A DNA stretch of 64,000 bases from Streptomyces sp. NBC_01754 (GTDB taxonomy: Bacteria > Actinomycetota > Actinomycetes > Streptomycetales > Streptomycetaceae), in assembly GCF_035918015.1 (NCBI RefSeq), contig NZ_CP109132.1:930001-994000 (forward strand). The letters are read 5' to 3'. The notes under the pieces are model-generated. The model saw only the letters and a list, made by a program, of their open reading frames with translations. It was not told the origin of the DNA and made no database searches. This document shows, one piece after another, positions 29,772 to 42,414 of the stretch (its first letter is position 1; each line of letters opens with the position of its first letter). Position numbers and translations under genes: made by a program.

Positions 29772-30190
29772 GACGTGCCCTTCTTCTTGGTACGGCATCG
29801 GATGACGGTCAGGCGCACGGCGTAGGCGAGGCATATGAGGGCCAGGACGGGAAGCGCGATCAGGATCGGGTTCACCCAGGCCGGAACCAGGTCGTACCCC
29901 GCGTGACACTTGTCGTGCAGCGGGAACCACCGCGTGTACTCCTGGAAGTTCGCCCTGCGGTAGGCCCCGTCGTACGTCTGGCCCGCTCTGTGGCATGCCT
30001 CCTCCGGGTCCAGCGACGCCCCGGCGAGTGAGCCGATGAGGTAGGTGGCACCTGCGCCCAGCAGGAGAAGCACCGCGCTCCAGGTGAACCAGACGGGGCT
30101 GCGCCGCCATGTTCCGGAGAGCAGCGGACGGCTCCAGAACCACAGTGCGGTCAGAAGAGGGAGGAGGAGCGGGATGAGAATGGCGGTCAT
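29768..30190 (-). CDS. 140-residue membrane protein
   Basis: Hydrophobic segments lie at 3-18, 32-52 and 104-127, and the C-terminus is basic (RCRTKKKGTS, cytoplasmic). The loop between the second and third segments (about 55-103) contains two Cys (ACHRAG and HDKCHAG) and would face outside, where they could form a disulphide. It is the middle gene of a minus-strand trio with a cell-wall-binding protein upstream (27-bp gap) and a Tat-exported M15-like protein downstream (overlap). I do not recognise a family; an immunity or anchoring role is a guess. Confidence 0.75.
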   Translation of the reverse strand: MTAILIPLLLPLLTALWFWSRPLLSGTWRRSPVWFTWSAVLLLLGAGATYLIGSLAGASLDPEEACHRAGQTYDGAYRRANFQEYTRWFPLHDKCHAGYDLVPAWVNPILIALPVLALICLAYAVRLTVIRCRTKKKGTS

Positions 30191-30217
30191 GGGTCAACCC
30201 TGCATCCTCTTGCGGTC

Positions 30218-32680
30218 CTAACGATCCGCCGCCCGCTGCGCGACCTGCTTTCGGTAGGCAGCCAGGTTCTTCTTGTACTGGGCGGCCAGGCTGTTCTCCA
30301 GGCCGATGAGGGAGAGCTGACGGTCGGAGAACCCCTGACAGAACAGGGCGAGCTTTTCCGTGTTGCCCGGCAGGAGGACGTAATCCGCCGGCAGGGCGGC
30401 GCCCGCGCCCGTGATGAGCGCGAGCCGGGCCGCGTTGACGGTGGCGTCGGAGGGGCCGGCGAGGATGTCCCAGCAGCACGCGCGCGCGTTGGTGGCGTTC
30501 TGCCAGCGCCGGTCGAAGTGGCTGCGGAAGCGGGTCAAGCCGCCCCCGTTGTTGTAGTGCGCCTTCATCCAGTCGACGACGTTCCCGCCATCGGCGACGT
30601 ACTTCGCCAGGAGGTACCCGTCGACGTCCTCGATCATGTCCGTGTAGCCGAAGCTGGAGACGACGCCGGGCACGGCCAGCTTGGCCTGACAGAACGTGAG
30701 CGGCGAGGCGTACTCGTCCACCGAGTGCCGCCAGTCCGTCCAGAAGGTCATGACGTCCCCGCCCCAGCCGGCGATGTCACCGCCGGTGGACTCCTTCTTG
30801 TCGGAGGAGTCGGCGTTCTCCAGGAAGCCGTTGGCCGTGGCCATCAGGTGGGTGGCGTCGAGCTGGTATCCCGTGACGGTGTCGGTGAAGGAGTCCAGGA
30901 CCGACATACCGCGGGTGTTGCAGTACCCGACGAAGTCCTCGTCGTAGCTGCCCGCCAGCCACCACCACTGCAGACCCCGGTACTTCTCGTGACGGATGTA
31001 CTCCGTTACCAGCCGGCTGGCGTTGGTGCCCACGCCGTTCGACGACTTGTACGCGAGGGCGTGGTCGTAGAGCCGCTGCACGTAGGCGATGTACGCGTCG
31101 GCGGGACCACCGGTGTTGTTCACCGAGCCGACGCCGGGCTCGCCGTCGCGCCGCCAGACGTCCCGGTCCAGGTCGAAGGTGTCCGTACCGTTGGTGACCT
31201 CGAACTCCTTGATCTGGTTGATCGCCCAGTTGGACGGCAAGGGGTAACCGAGGTTCCCGGAGAAGCCCCAGGACATGCCGGACACGAAGGAGAATCGCGC
31301 GCCGGTCTTGGCGGTGACGTTGATACACACGTTGCGGGAGCCGTAGACACCGTGGAAGTACTTCTTGCCCCTGCTGGCAAGGCCGGCCACAACGCCGTTG
31401 AAGTAAGGTACAACGCCCTCCGGGTAGCCGTCGATCTCCCACTGCTGGGCGTCGTAGTCGACGGCGAAGTAGATCGTGGTGCCACGGTTGAAGCCGTATT
31501 GACTGGCCAGCTCATGTGCGTTGAGGGCGTGCTGGTAGCCCTGACCGTAGGTGAAGTCGGCGAGTTGGCGAGCGTTGTCCTGGTAGATCGGGAACACCCG
31601 CAGGCCGGCGTCGAAAATGGTCTGCAGCTCGCCGGGTTTGATCTCCTTGTCGAGCGTGGACCCCGGCGGGTCGTACAGGTAGCGGCCAACCATGCGATAG
31701 CTGTTGTCGTACAGCCACCGGGCGCGTGAGGCGGTGATCTCGAACCTCGTGTCCGAAGCGGTTGCCGCACGGTCCGCATTACCCATGGACACCAACAACT
31801 GCGCCCAGGTGTCGTACTCGCCTACGCCGTAATTGGCGTCGCCTTTCGTGTACAGCTGGGAGAATTTCTGGAATATCTCGACGAACTCCCGGGTCTTCGA
31901 GTCGAAGGTGCTCTTGAAGGTCGTCCGGACCTCCGAGTCGTCGAGCCCTCGCAGGATCACCGGCTCGTTGAAGACGCAGGCGGCCGTGAACAGTTCGACG
32001 AAGATGCCGGAGTCGCCCTCCCGCATGGGACGGGCCCGCAGACCGTCCTGGGTACCCGGTCCGAAGTTGCCGTTGGGGCTCAGCCCCAGTTCGTACTGGA
32101 TGGCGACGACCAGGGACTTCTGCACGTCTCGGGAGTAGATGCCGTCGCACGGGCCGATCGAGTAGGCGTCCCGCTGCCAGTAGCGGCCGTTGAGCCACTG
32201 CTGAATGGACCGGATCTTCTCCGTTCCGCCGGCCACGACGACATGCGCATCCATGTTGAGGATGCACATGAAGATCTTCGGGGTGACGACGCCGCCCGCG
32301 GTGCCCATTCCACCATCCGGGAGACCCATGTTGACCCGGAGACCCTTGACCGCCTCTGTGGTGACCGCGCCGAATTCACCGAATCCGTTCGCACCCCAGT
32401 ACCCCTTACAGAACAGGCCGTACTGAATTATTCGCACAATGTTCGAGCTCTGGTTCCAGCCGAAGCCGATGTCGCCAAGCTCCTGGACCTTGCTCACCGT
32501 GGTGGGACCGAAATTCGCGACCACCGGAGAGATTCCCAGTTCGTGCTGTAATCCCATGATCAGGGAGTTCATGGTCGGCCAGCCGGTTTTGCCGTCTTCC
32601 GGGCACCGTACGTAGCCGGCCACGTTTCCGTATGTAGCGTTGACCCACTCTTGGGCGTCAAGCACCTTTTCGTCCGCCAC
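30218..32680 (-). CDS. Peptidoglycan-binding, DUF1906 glycoside-hydrolase-like protein
   Basis: 820 residues from GTG 32680, chosen because GGGGGA lies 7 bases before it. The N-terminal third has duplicated peptidoglycan-binding modules: GLQHELGISPVVANFGPTT (about 44-62) and IQYELGLSPNGNFGPGT (about 194-210). Residues about 310-510 form a DUF1906 (Rv2525c-like, TIM-barrel) domain: NSYRMVGRYLYDPPG, RVFPIYQDN, TTIYFAVDYDAQQ with the likely catalytic Asp, and WAINQIKEFEV. The last 300 residues (from about 520) are a domain I do not recognise. There is no signal peptide despite an evident cell-wall target. It heads a trio with a membrane protein and a Tat-exported M15-like protein. Confidence 0.85.
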   Translation of the reverse strand: MADEKVLDAQEWVNATYGNVAGYVRCPEDGKTGWPTMNSLIMGLQHELGISPVVANFGPTTVSKVQELGDIGFGWNQSSNIVRIIQYGLFCKGYWGANGFGEFGAVTTEAVKGLRVNMGLPDGGMGTAGGVVTPKIFMCILNMDAHVVVAGGTEKIRSIQQWLNGRYWQRDAYSIGPCDGIYSRDVQKSLVVAIQYELGLSPNGNFGPGTQDGLRARPMREGDSGIFVELFTAACVFNEPVILRGLDDSEVRTTFKSTFDSKTREFVEIFQKFSQLYTKGDANYGVGEYDTWAQLLVSMGNADRAATASDTRFEITASRARWLYDNSYRMVGRYLYDPPGSTLDKEIKPGELQTIFDAGLRVFPIYQDNARQLADFTYGQGYQHALNAHELASQYGFNRGTTIYFAVDYDAQQWEIDGYPEGVVPYFNGVVAGLASRGKKYFHGVYGSRNVCINVTAKTGARFSFVSGMSWGFSGNLGYPLPSNWAINQIKEFEVTNGTDTFDLDRDVWRRDGEPGVGSVNNTGGPADAYIAYVQRLYDHALAYKSSNGVGTNASRLVTEYIRHEKYRGLQWWWLAGSYDEDFVGYCNTRGMSVLDSFTDTVTGYQLDATHLMATANGFLENADSSDKKESTGGDIAGWGGDVMTFWTDWRHSVDEYASPLTFCQAKLAVPGVVSSFGYTDMIEDVDGYLLAKYVADGGNVVDWMKAHYNNGGGLTRFRSHFDRRWQNATNARACCWDILAGPSDATVNAARLALITGAGAALPADYVLLPGNTEKLALFCQGFSDRQLSLIGLENSLAAQYKKNLAAYRKQVAQRAADR

Positions 32681-33763
32681 AGCAATTCCCCCATGCTCTC
32701 TGCTCACGCACGTCACCATGCGTCGAATCCCTTCTCACCCAAGCTGATCACCTCATCGCTGAAAAGGGGGCCGGGCGACCCCGGCCTCCCGCACGGAAAA
32801 TCGCATCACCCAACGTGATCGGGTGATCAGAAAGTCTCGCGCTATATGCGGATTCCTGACTCTTCCACGGAGTTCTGGGGACTTCGACCGCGAGGAGCGA
32901 TGACACTCGGCCACTCGATCGCACGCCCTGCCCTCACGCCCCCGGTCCAGCCGGTGGGCCTGCGGGCAGCGACGGGAGGCCGTCGCGCGCCCCTGCGTCG
33001 CGTCGAGTGGGGCTGGTCTCGGCCAGGCTTCCGCTGGACGCGCGCAGTGGCGCAGCACACGGAGAGTGGTGCAATTTTCGAGTGTGATGTCGGACACTGG
33101 GTTTTCCAGCCGGGCCACTGCTCGGGTGATGTCGGCAGGTGCGCACAGCACGAGACCGCGATGCCCGTTGAGGGAGGTGTCGAAGTCTCATCTCGTCAGC
33201 TCGGGAGCCTCGTTGGTTACCTGTCCTGCCGCACCCGACCCTCCTCACGCTCCGGCCGAGGGGGTCGCCCGTCCTGCGCAGGCAGAGAGGTGCTGCTGCG
33301 GGAGCCGGCGGACCGAATCGGTCTGGCACGAGGGCCTGCCGGGGCGCTGCCGACGAGCGCGGCGGCCGGCTGGCGGGAACGGGCCGGGGTGCTCGTTCAG
33401 CTGGCGGTTACGATCGCGCCCGGGGCCCGGACCCTGTTGGAGGCCGAACAACTGCAGCCGCGGCGCCTCCCTGCGGGCGATCAGCCGCATTCCATCGGCC
33501 AGTCCTTGGGGACGTCGCCGAGCTCGGTGACGGTCATCCCCACCGAGCACGGCAGCCACCGGCCCTCCTGCGTCAGCCGAGCGAGAGACTCAGGGGTGCC
33601 GCCCGCGGATTCGGTGCGGATCAGTGTGGACCGGCCACGCCGGTGGTGCTTGGGAAGCTGCACCAGGACGAGGGGAGAGGAACCGCGCCAGCACTTCTCA
33701 CGCAGCACGTCGCGCGGCCCACTCGGGTCATCGCTTCGGCGAAGTGAGCCAGGTCGGAGGCGG
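32681..33763. other. 1.1-kb stretch with no convincing gene
   Basis: Between the DUF1906 gene and the PBP gene. It opens with an AT-richer segment holding a 7-bp inverted repeat, ATCACCC (32805-32811) and GGGTGAT (32821-32827), which could be an operator for the DUF1906 operon. From about 33060 to 33760 several frames overlap without a recognisable product. One minus-strand frame near 33480-33700 looks faintly protein-like (LARLTQEGRWLPCSVGMTVT), so a decayed gene is possible. It marks the left edge of the clavam cluster. Confidence 0.45.
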
Positions 33764-35434
33764 TCAGCCGGCATCCGTAAGACTCTTCAGGAACCTGGCC
33801 GCCACCGGCCCCGCGTCCGCGCCGCCCGAACCACCGTCCTCCAGCATCACGCACCACGCCAGGTCGCTGTCACCCTGGTAGCCGATCATCCAGGCATGGG
33901 TGCGCGGCGGCTTCTCCTGACCGAACTCCGCGGTCCCGGTCTTGGCGTGCGGCTCCCCGGGGATGCCCGTCAGGGCGCTGCCCGCTCCGTACGTCACCGT
34001 CGCCCGCATCATGTCGTGCAGTGCGCCGGTCACCGAGGGGGCGAGCCGCGCCGTCGCCTCGTGCTTCTTCTTGACCGCGTCGGGCACCAGCACAGGCTGC
34101 TTGAAGACGCCCTCCTTCACCGTCGCCGCGATCGACGCCATCACCAAGGGCGAGGCCTGTACCCGGGCCTGGCCGATGGTGGACGCCGCGAGGTCGTTGT
34201 CCGACGTACTCACCGGGACCGATCCGTCGTAGGTCGAGTCGCCGACGTCCCAGACGCCGCCTATCCCGAACGCCTCGGCAGCGTCGTGCAGGGCGGAGCC
34301 GCCCACCTTGGAGCGGTGCTCCACGAACATGGTGTTGCAGGATTTGGCGAAGGAGTCCCTGAAGGTCGAGCCGGACGGCAGCGTGAACTGGTTCTGGTTC
34401 TCGAACCGCTGCCCGTCGACGTGCGCGAACTTGGGGCACTCCACCACGTCCGCGGGCTTCATGCCCGCCTGGAGCATCGCCGCCGCCGTCACCACCTTGA
34501 AGGTCGATCCGGGCGGATACTGCCCGGCCAGCGCCCGGTTGAGGCCGCCGGCCGGCCGGTTGGAGACGGCCAGGATGTTCCCGGTCGAGGGCTCCACCGC
34601 GATCAGGGCCGCGTTCACCTTCAGCCCCTCCATCGCCTCGGCGGCGGCGCTCTGCACCTTCGGGTCGATGGTGGTCTTCACGGGTGTGCCCGGTTCTGCG
34701 GAGCTCTTGGTGAGGGATGTCTCGGCCTGGCCGGACTGGCGGTCGGCGATCACCACCTCGCTGGTGGCCGCGCCCCCGCCGCCCCGCAACTGCTTGTCAT
34801 AGCGTGCCTCGAGACCGGAGGTCCCCTTTCCCTGCTCGTCCACCGAGCCCCGCAACGAGGCCGCCTGCAGGTCGTCGCCGTTGGTGTCGAGCACGGCGGC
34901 ACGCTTGGCCACCGTCTTCAGCGCGAGGGTCTGTCCGGGCTTGAGCCGGGGGTGGACCATCGGGGAGCCGAACTCCACGGTCCACTGCTCCGCCTTCTTG
35001 ATCAGGGTCGCTTCGGAGTCGTAGCGGAAGAGGCCGACTGCCGGAACGGTGAACTTCGCGGTGTACGGGACGGTGACCTCGCCCTTGTCGTTCTTCTCGC
35101 CCTCCCCCGCCGACAGCTCCGCCTTGGAGGGTTTCAGGTTGGTCAGCACCGAGGTCAGCAGGGACTCGGCGTTCTCCGGGGAGTCGGACAGCGCCGCGGC
35201 CTTCTTGGGCTCGCCCGACGCCCACGCGTCAAGGAACGACTGGAGCCGCTCGGTAGCCGCGGTGACCTCGGGGTCCTCCTCCGGCCCGTCCCCCGACCAC
35301 GCCCGGTATCCCCACCAGCCCGCGCCCGCCGCCAGGACGACAGCCACCGCCACGCCCAGCACCGGTGCTCTGCGTGGTCCGCGACGCCTGGCCCGGTCAT
35401 GACGTGCCATCTGCTGCAACGTGGGTTCGGACAC
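33764..35434 (-). CDS. Penicillin-binding transpeptidase with NTF2-like domain
   Basis: 556 residues. One N-terminal membrane anchor (24-44) is followed by an NTF2-like MecA-N-type domain (about 55-165), a linker and a transpeptidase domain. Active-site motifs are complete: S310-T-F-K313 (GSTFK), S366-C-N and K499-T-G-T. It cross-links peptidoglycan outside the membrane. It lies immediately beyond cas on the same strand, 261 bp away. Clavam clusters typically carry PBP genes, and a low-affinity PBP would be useful near a beta-lactam pathway; whether this one is beta-lactam-insensitive cannot be read from the sequence. Confidence 0.93.
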   Translation of the reverse strand: MSEPTLQQMARHDRARRRGPRRAPVLGVAVAVVLAAGAGWWGYRAWSGDGPEEDPEVTAATERLQSFLDAWASGEPKKAAALSDSPENAESLLTSVLTNLKPSKAELSAGEGEKNDKGEVTVPYTAKFTVPAVGLFRYDSEATLIKKAEQWTVEFGSPMVHPRLKPGQTLALKTVAKRAAVLDTNGDDLQAASLRGSVDEQGKGTSGLEARYDKQLRGGGGAATSEVVIADRQSGQAETSLTKSSAEPGTPVKTTIDPKVQSAAAEAMEGLKVNAALIAVEPSTGNILAVSNRPAGGLNRALAGQYPPGSTFKVVTAAAMLQAGMKPADVVECPKFAHVDGQRFENQNQFTLPSGSTFRDSFAKSCNTMFVEHRSKVGGSALHDAAEAFGIGGVWDVGDSTYDGSVPVSTSDNDLAASTIGQARVQASPLVMASIAATVKEGVFKQPVLVPDAVKKKHEATARLAPSVTGALHDMMRATVTYGAGSALTGIPGEPHAKTGTAEFGQEKPPRTHAWMIGYQGDSDLAWCVMLEDGGSGGADAGPVAARFLKSLTDAG

Positions 35435-35622
35435 TTGGCGTTGTCTCCTCGTCTGCTGCGGATACGTCTCCCGCGACCGGACCGCCTCCGGTCACCTGTC
35501 CGACACGATAACCGCTGGCCAGTTGCGCCTGGCCACCACGAAGAGCGCCAGGAGAGTGAGCCGAGAGCTGACCGGGAACTCCGGCGCCCGCGCCGGGGAC
35601 AGGAGCCCGGGAGCGGGCAGCA

Positions 35623-35676
35623 CGGCGGGCGGGCCGGTGGCGCTCCACACCCTCGGGGTGCGCCACCAGCCCGCCG
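35623..35676 (-). terminator. Compound hairpin downstream of cas
   Basis: Outer arms CGGCGGGC/GCCCGCCG (35623-35630, 35669-35676) enclose GGTGGCGC/GCGCCACC (35636-35643, 35660-35667). The structure lies 20 bases after the cas stop on the minus strand and probably ends the early clavam operon. Confidence 0.6.
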
Positions 35677-35695
35677 GGCCATGAGGACGGGCCGG

Positions 35696-37621
<1,926 letters not shown>

Positions 37622-37674
37622 TCATCCCTCCTGTCGGACGGGCCGCGGGCGGCGGGTACGGGGGCTGGAGCGGT

Positions 37675-39204
37675 TCACTCGGTCTCCTTCAGCCGTGCGG
37701 CCACGTGTTCCACGGCGTCCGCGGTGCTCACCTCGGCGGGTGGCAGGCCCTCGACGACCACTCGGTCGAAGACCTCCCGCACCACCAGGGACTTGGCCTG
37801 GTGGATCTCGGCGTCCGGTACGCCGGCGTCCATCAGCAGGAGGCTGAAGGATGACGTCGTCCCCGAGCCCTCGTGCACGCCGAGCTTCGGCCGGGTGACC
37901 GTCTCCTGCGGCAGGAGATCGCTCATGGCCTCGCGCAAGACCCATTTGTCACGGCCGTGACGGCGTTTGAGTCCGGCCTCCAGCGACACCAGCAGGTCCA
38001 GTACGTCGCGGTCCCAGTACGGGTGGGTCGACCAGTGGCCCTGGATGCCGGAGAGCACCGGAGTCATCTCGTTGAGCCCGTCGAAGGTGGCCATGTCGGA
38101 CGCCACGGCCGTGTCCAGCTGAGGCAGCCGGTCCTCCCGGTGCATACCGGCGAGCGGGATGTCGGCCCCGTAGCCGGTGAGTATGCGGCGGGCGGGCCCG
38201 TCGAGCGCCCGGTACAGGGCGGTGAGCGGCAGCAGGTACTCGATGATGTCCGGATCGATGGACTCGGACGCCCAGACCGCGTACGGAAGCTGGGCGAGCA
38301 GGTCCGCCGTGGGGACGGTGATCTCCCTGTGGGCAGAGCCGAGATGGGTGGCGACCACGCGTGCCTCGGCGAACTCGTCCGAGGTGTCGGTGCCCATGGA
38401 CAGCGTGTCCAAGGGGCCGTCGGTGTGCGCGGCGGCGAGTGCGGCGACTCCGGAAGAATCGATTCCTCCGGAGAGCACCACCAATGGCGTGGTACCGCCC
38501 GTGCGCTCCCTGACGGCCCGCTCCAGCGCCTCACGCACGGCGGCAGTCGCGTCGGCCTCGGGCAGGACCCGCCGGGACACCGGCGGGGTCCAGGTCCGGG
38601 AGGGCACGGCGGTGCCTGTACGGACGCCGATGTCCAGCACCGTGCCGGCGGGCACCTGGTGGACACCCGGCACCCGGCGGACCCTGCGCGCCTCGGCGAC
38701 GGGCCGCCCGGACGGCGGGGCCTGCGCCGTCGCCGGGACGAGGGTCTTGATCTCGGTGGCGGCGAGGACCCGGCCGGGGGCCTGGAGGGTGTAGAGGGGG
38801 ACGGAGCCGGCGTGGTCGGTGGCCAGGAGCACCCGGTCACCGAGCGCTACGGCTGCCGCGAACCGGCCGTTGAGCAGCCGGAAGGCGTGCAGGTCGTAGA
38901 CACCCAGCAGGGCGAGCAGCAGTCGCGCGTCCGTACGGGCGTCGGTGCCGGCCGGGAGGAGGCTGAGCAGTTCCTCACGGTTGTAGAGCTCGCCGGCCAC
39001 GACGAGCGCCGTGTCCCCGGAGCGGGCCACGGCGTCCCCGGCCGAACCCGAGTGCACGAGTACGGCGTTCAGGGTCTGGGTACGGAGAGGTTCGGCCACG
39101 GTTGCGTGGGCGCCTCGGGTGGCGAAGACGGGCCCGGGGGCCCGGTCTCCGCCCTGCTGGACGGAGACCAGGAACCCCGTGGCGGCGGGGAACGTGTGCG
39201 CCAT
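37675..39204 (-). CDS. bls: Beta-lactam synthetase
   Basis: 509 residues, homologous to class B asparagine synthetase but without the glutaminase Cys after Met. The PPi loop is VVLSGGIDSSG (S245-S251). The catalytic residues of S. clavuligerus BLS (Y348, E382, K443) appear with a constant offset of three as Y345 (TGYGADIP), E379 (GLNEM) and K440 (RPKLGVHEGSG). It adenylates N2-(2-carboxyethyl)arginine and closes the monocyclic beta-lactam, deoxyguanidinoproclavaminate. Only 2 bases separate it from ceaS. Confidence 0.97.
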   Translation of the reverse strand: MAHTFPAATGFLVSVQQGGDRAPGPVFATRGAHATVAEPLRTQTLNAVLVHSGSAGDAVARSGDTALVVAGELYNREELLSLLPAGTDARTDARLLLALLGVYDLHAFRLLNGRFAAAVALGDRVLLATDHAGSVPLYTLQAPGRVLAATEIKTLVPATAQAPPSGRPVAEARRVRRVPGVHQVPAGTVLDIGVRTGTAVPSRTWTPPVSRRVLPEADATAAVREALERAVRERTGGTTPLVVLSGGIDSSGVAALAAAHTDGPLDTLSMGTDTSDEFAEARVVATHLGSAHREITVPTADLLAQLPYAVWASESIDPDIIEYLLPLTALYRALDGPARRILTGYGADIPLAGMHREDRLPQLDTAVASDMATFDGLNEMTPVLSGIQGHWSTHPYWDRDVLDLLVSLEAGLKRRHGRDKWVLREAMSDLLPQETVTRPKLGVHEGSGTTSSFSLLLMDAGVPDAEIHQAKSLVVREVFDRVVVEGLPPAEVSTADAVEHVAARLKETE

Positions 39205-39206
39205 GA

Positions 39207-41134
<1,928 letters not shown>

Positions 41135-42313
41135 ATGACCGGTACGACCACCCGGGACCCGGCGGGCTTCGTGGTACACACCGCCCCGGTGGGGCTCTCG
41201 GGCGACGGACGGGACGACTTCACGGTGCTGGCCTCGACCGTGCCCACGCAGGTCAGCGCGGTGTTCACCAAGTCACGCTTCTCCGGCCCGAGCGTGGTGC
41301 TCAGCCGTGCGGCAGCGGCCGACGGGCAGGCCCGCGGGGTGGTCGTCATCGCCCGGAACGCCAATGTGGCCACCGGCCCGGAGGGCGCGGGCAACGCCCT
41401 CGAGGTGCGGAACTCGGTGGCCGCCGCCACCGGGCTCTCCGAGGACGAACTGCTGATCGCCTCCACCGGGGTGATCGGCCTCCAGTACCCCATGGAGCAG
41501 ATCCGCTCGCACATCAAGACGCTCTCCTGGCCCTTCCCCGAGGGCGGCTTCGACCGTGCGGCGCGGGCCATCATGACGACCGACACCCGGCCCAAGGAGG
41601 TCAGGGTGCGGTGCGGCGGGGCGACACTCGTCGGCATCGCCAAGGGCGTGGGAATGCTGGAGCCCGACATGGCGACCCTGCTGACCTTCTTCGCCACCGA
41701 CGCCCTGCTGCCCCAGGACACACAGGACCGGATCTTCCGGAGCGTCATGGACCTCACGTTCAACGCGGTGTCCATCGACACCGACACGTCGACAAGCGAC
41801 ACAGCGGTCCTGTTCGCGAACGGGCTGGCCGGCGAGGTGGATCCGGCGGAGTTCGAGGAGGCGCTGCACGAGGTGGCGCTCGCCCTGGTGAAGAACATCG
41901 CATCCGACGGCGAGGGGGCGAGCAAGCTCGTCGAAGTGAGGGTCACGGGGGCCCGGGACACGGCGCAGGCCAAGCGTGTCGGCAAGACCGTAGTCAACTC
42001 ACCGCTGGTCAAGACTGCCGTGCACGGCAGCGACCCCAACTGGGGCCGGGTGACGATGGCCATCGGCAAGTGCACCGACGACACCGACATCCTCCAGGAG
42101 AACGTCACCGTCCGCTTCGGCGGGACCCTGGTCTACCCCCAGAGCGCCGACGGCCCCGGTGACGCCGAACTGCGGGCGGCGGTCGCCGAGCACATGCACG
42201 GCAGCGAGGTCGTGATCGGCATCGGACTGGGCATCGGCGACGGGGAGTTCACCGTCTACGGCTGCGATCTGACGGAGGGATACGTCCGGCTGAACTCCGA
42301 GTACACCACCTGA
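41135..42313 (+). CDS. oat: Ornithine acetyltransferase (clavam OAT)
   Basis: 392 residues, ArgJ family. The autocatalytic cleavage site KGVGMLEPDMATLLTFFATD places the nucleophile at T181 (between A180 and T181), the position known for OAT2 of S. clavuligerus (393 residues). The N-terminal Ntn-type fold and late SDPNWGRV are intact. OAT moves acetyl groups between N-acetylglutamate/N-acetylornithine and ornithine/glutamate; in clavam clusters it is thought to support arginine supply, but its exact need is unsettled. It is divergent from ceaS here, whereas in S. clavuligerus it follows cas in the same direction. Confidence 0.94.
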   Translation: MTGTTTRDPAGFVVHTAPVGLSGDGRDDFTVLASTVPTQVSAVFTKSRFSGPSVVLSRAAAADGQARGVVVIARNANVATGPEGAGNALEVRNSVAAATGLSEDELLIASTGVIGLQYPMEQIRSHIKTLSWPFPEGGFDRAARAIMTTDTRPKEVRVRCGGATLVGIAKGVGMLEPDMATLLTFFATDALLPQDTQDRIFRSVMDLTFNAVSIDTDTSTSDTAVLFANGLAGEVDPAEFEEALHEVALALVKNIASDGEGASKLVEVRVTGARDTAQAKRVGKTVVNSPLVKTAVHGSDPNWGRVTMAIGKCTDDTDILQENVTVRFGGTLVYPQSADGPGDAELRAAVAEHMHGSEVVIGIGLGIGDGEFTVYGCDLTEGYVRLNSEYTT

Positions 42314-42414
42314 TCCGCCAGATCCCCCGCGCCGCCCCTGACTCAAATGCGCCGCCTTGTCACATCCACTCCGTAGGGTGACGAGTGATCAGCACAACGC
42401 GAACGAGGTGGCAC

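Noticed and set aside
37675..39204. Asparagine synthetase
   Set aside because: The glutaminase Cys after Met is absent, and Tyr, Glu and Lys of beta-lactam synthetase are present next to ceaS and pah.
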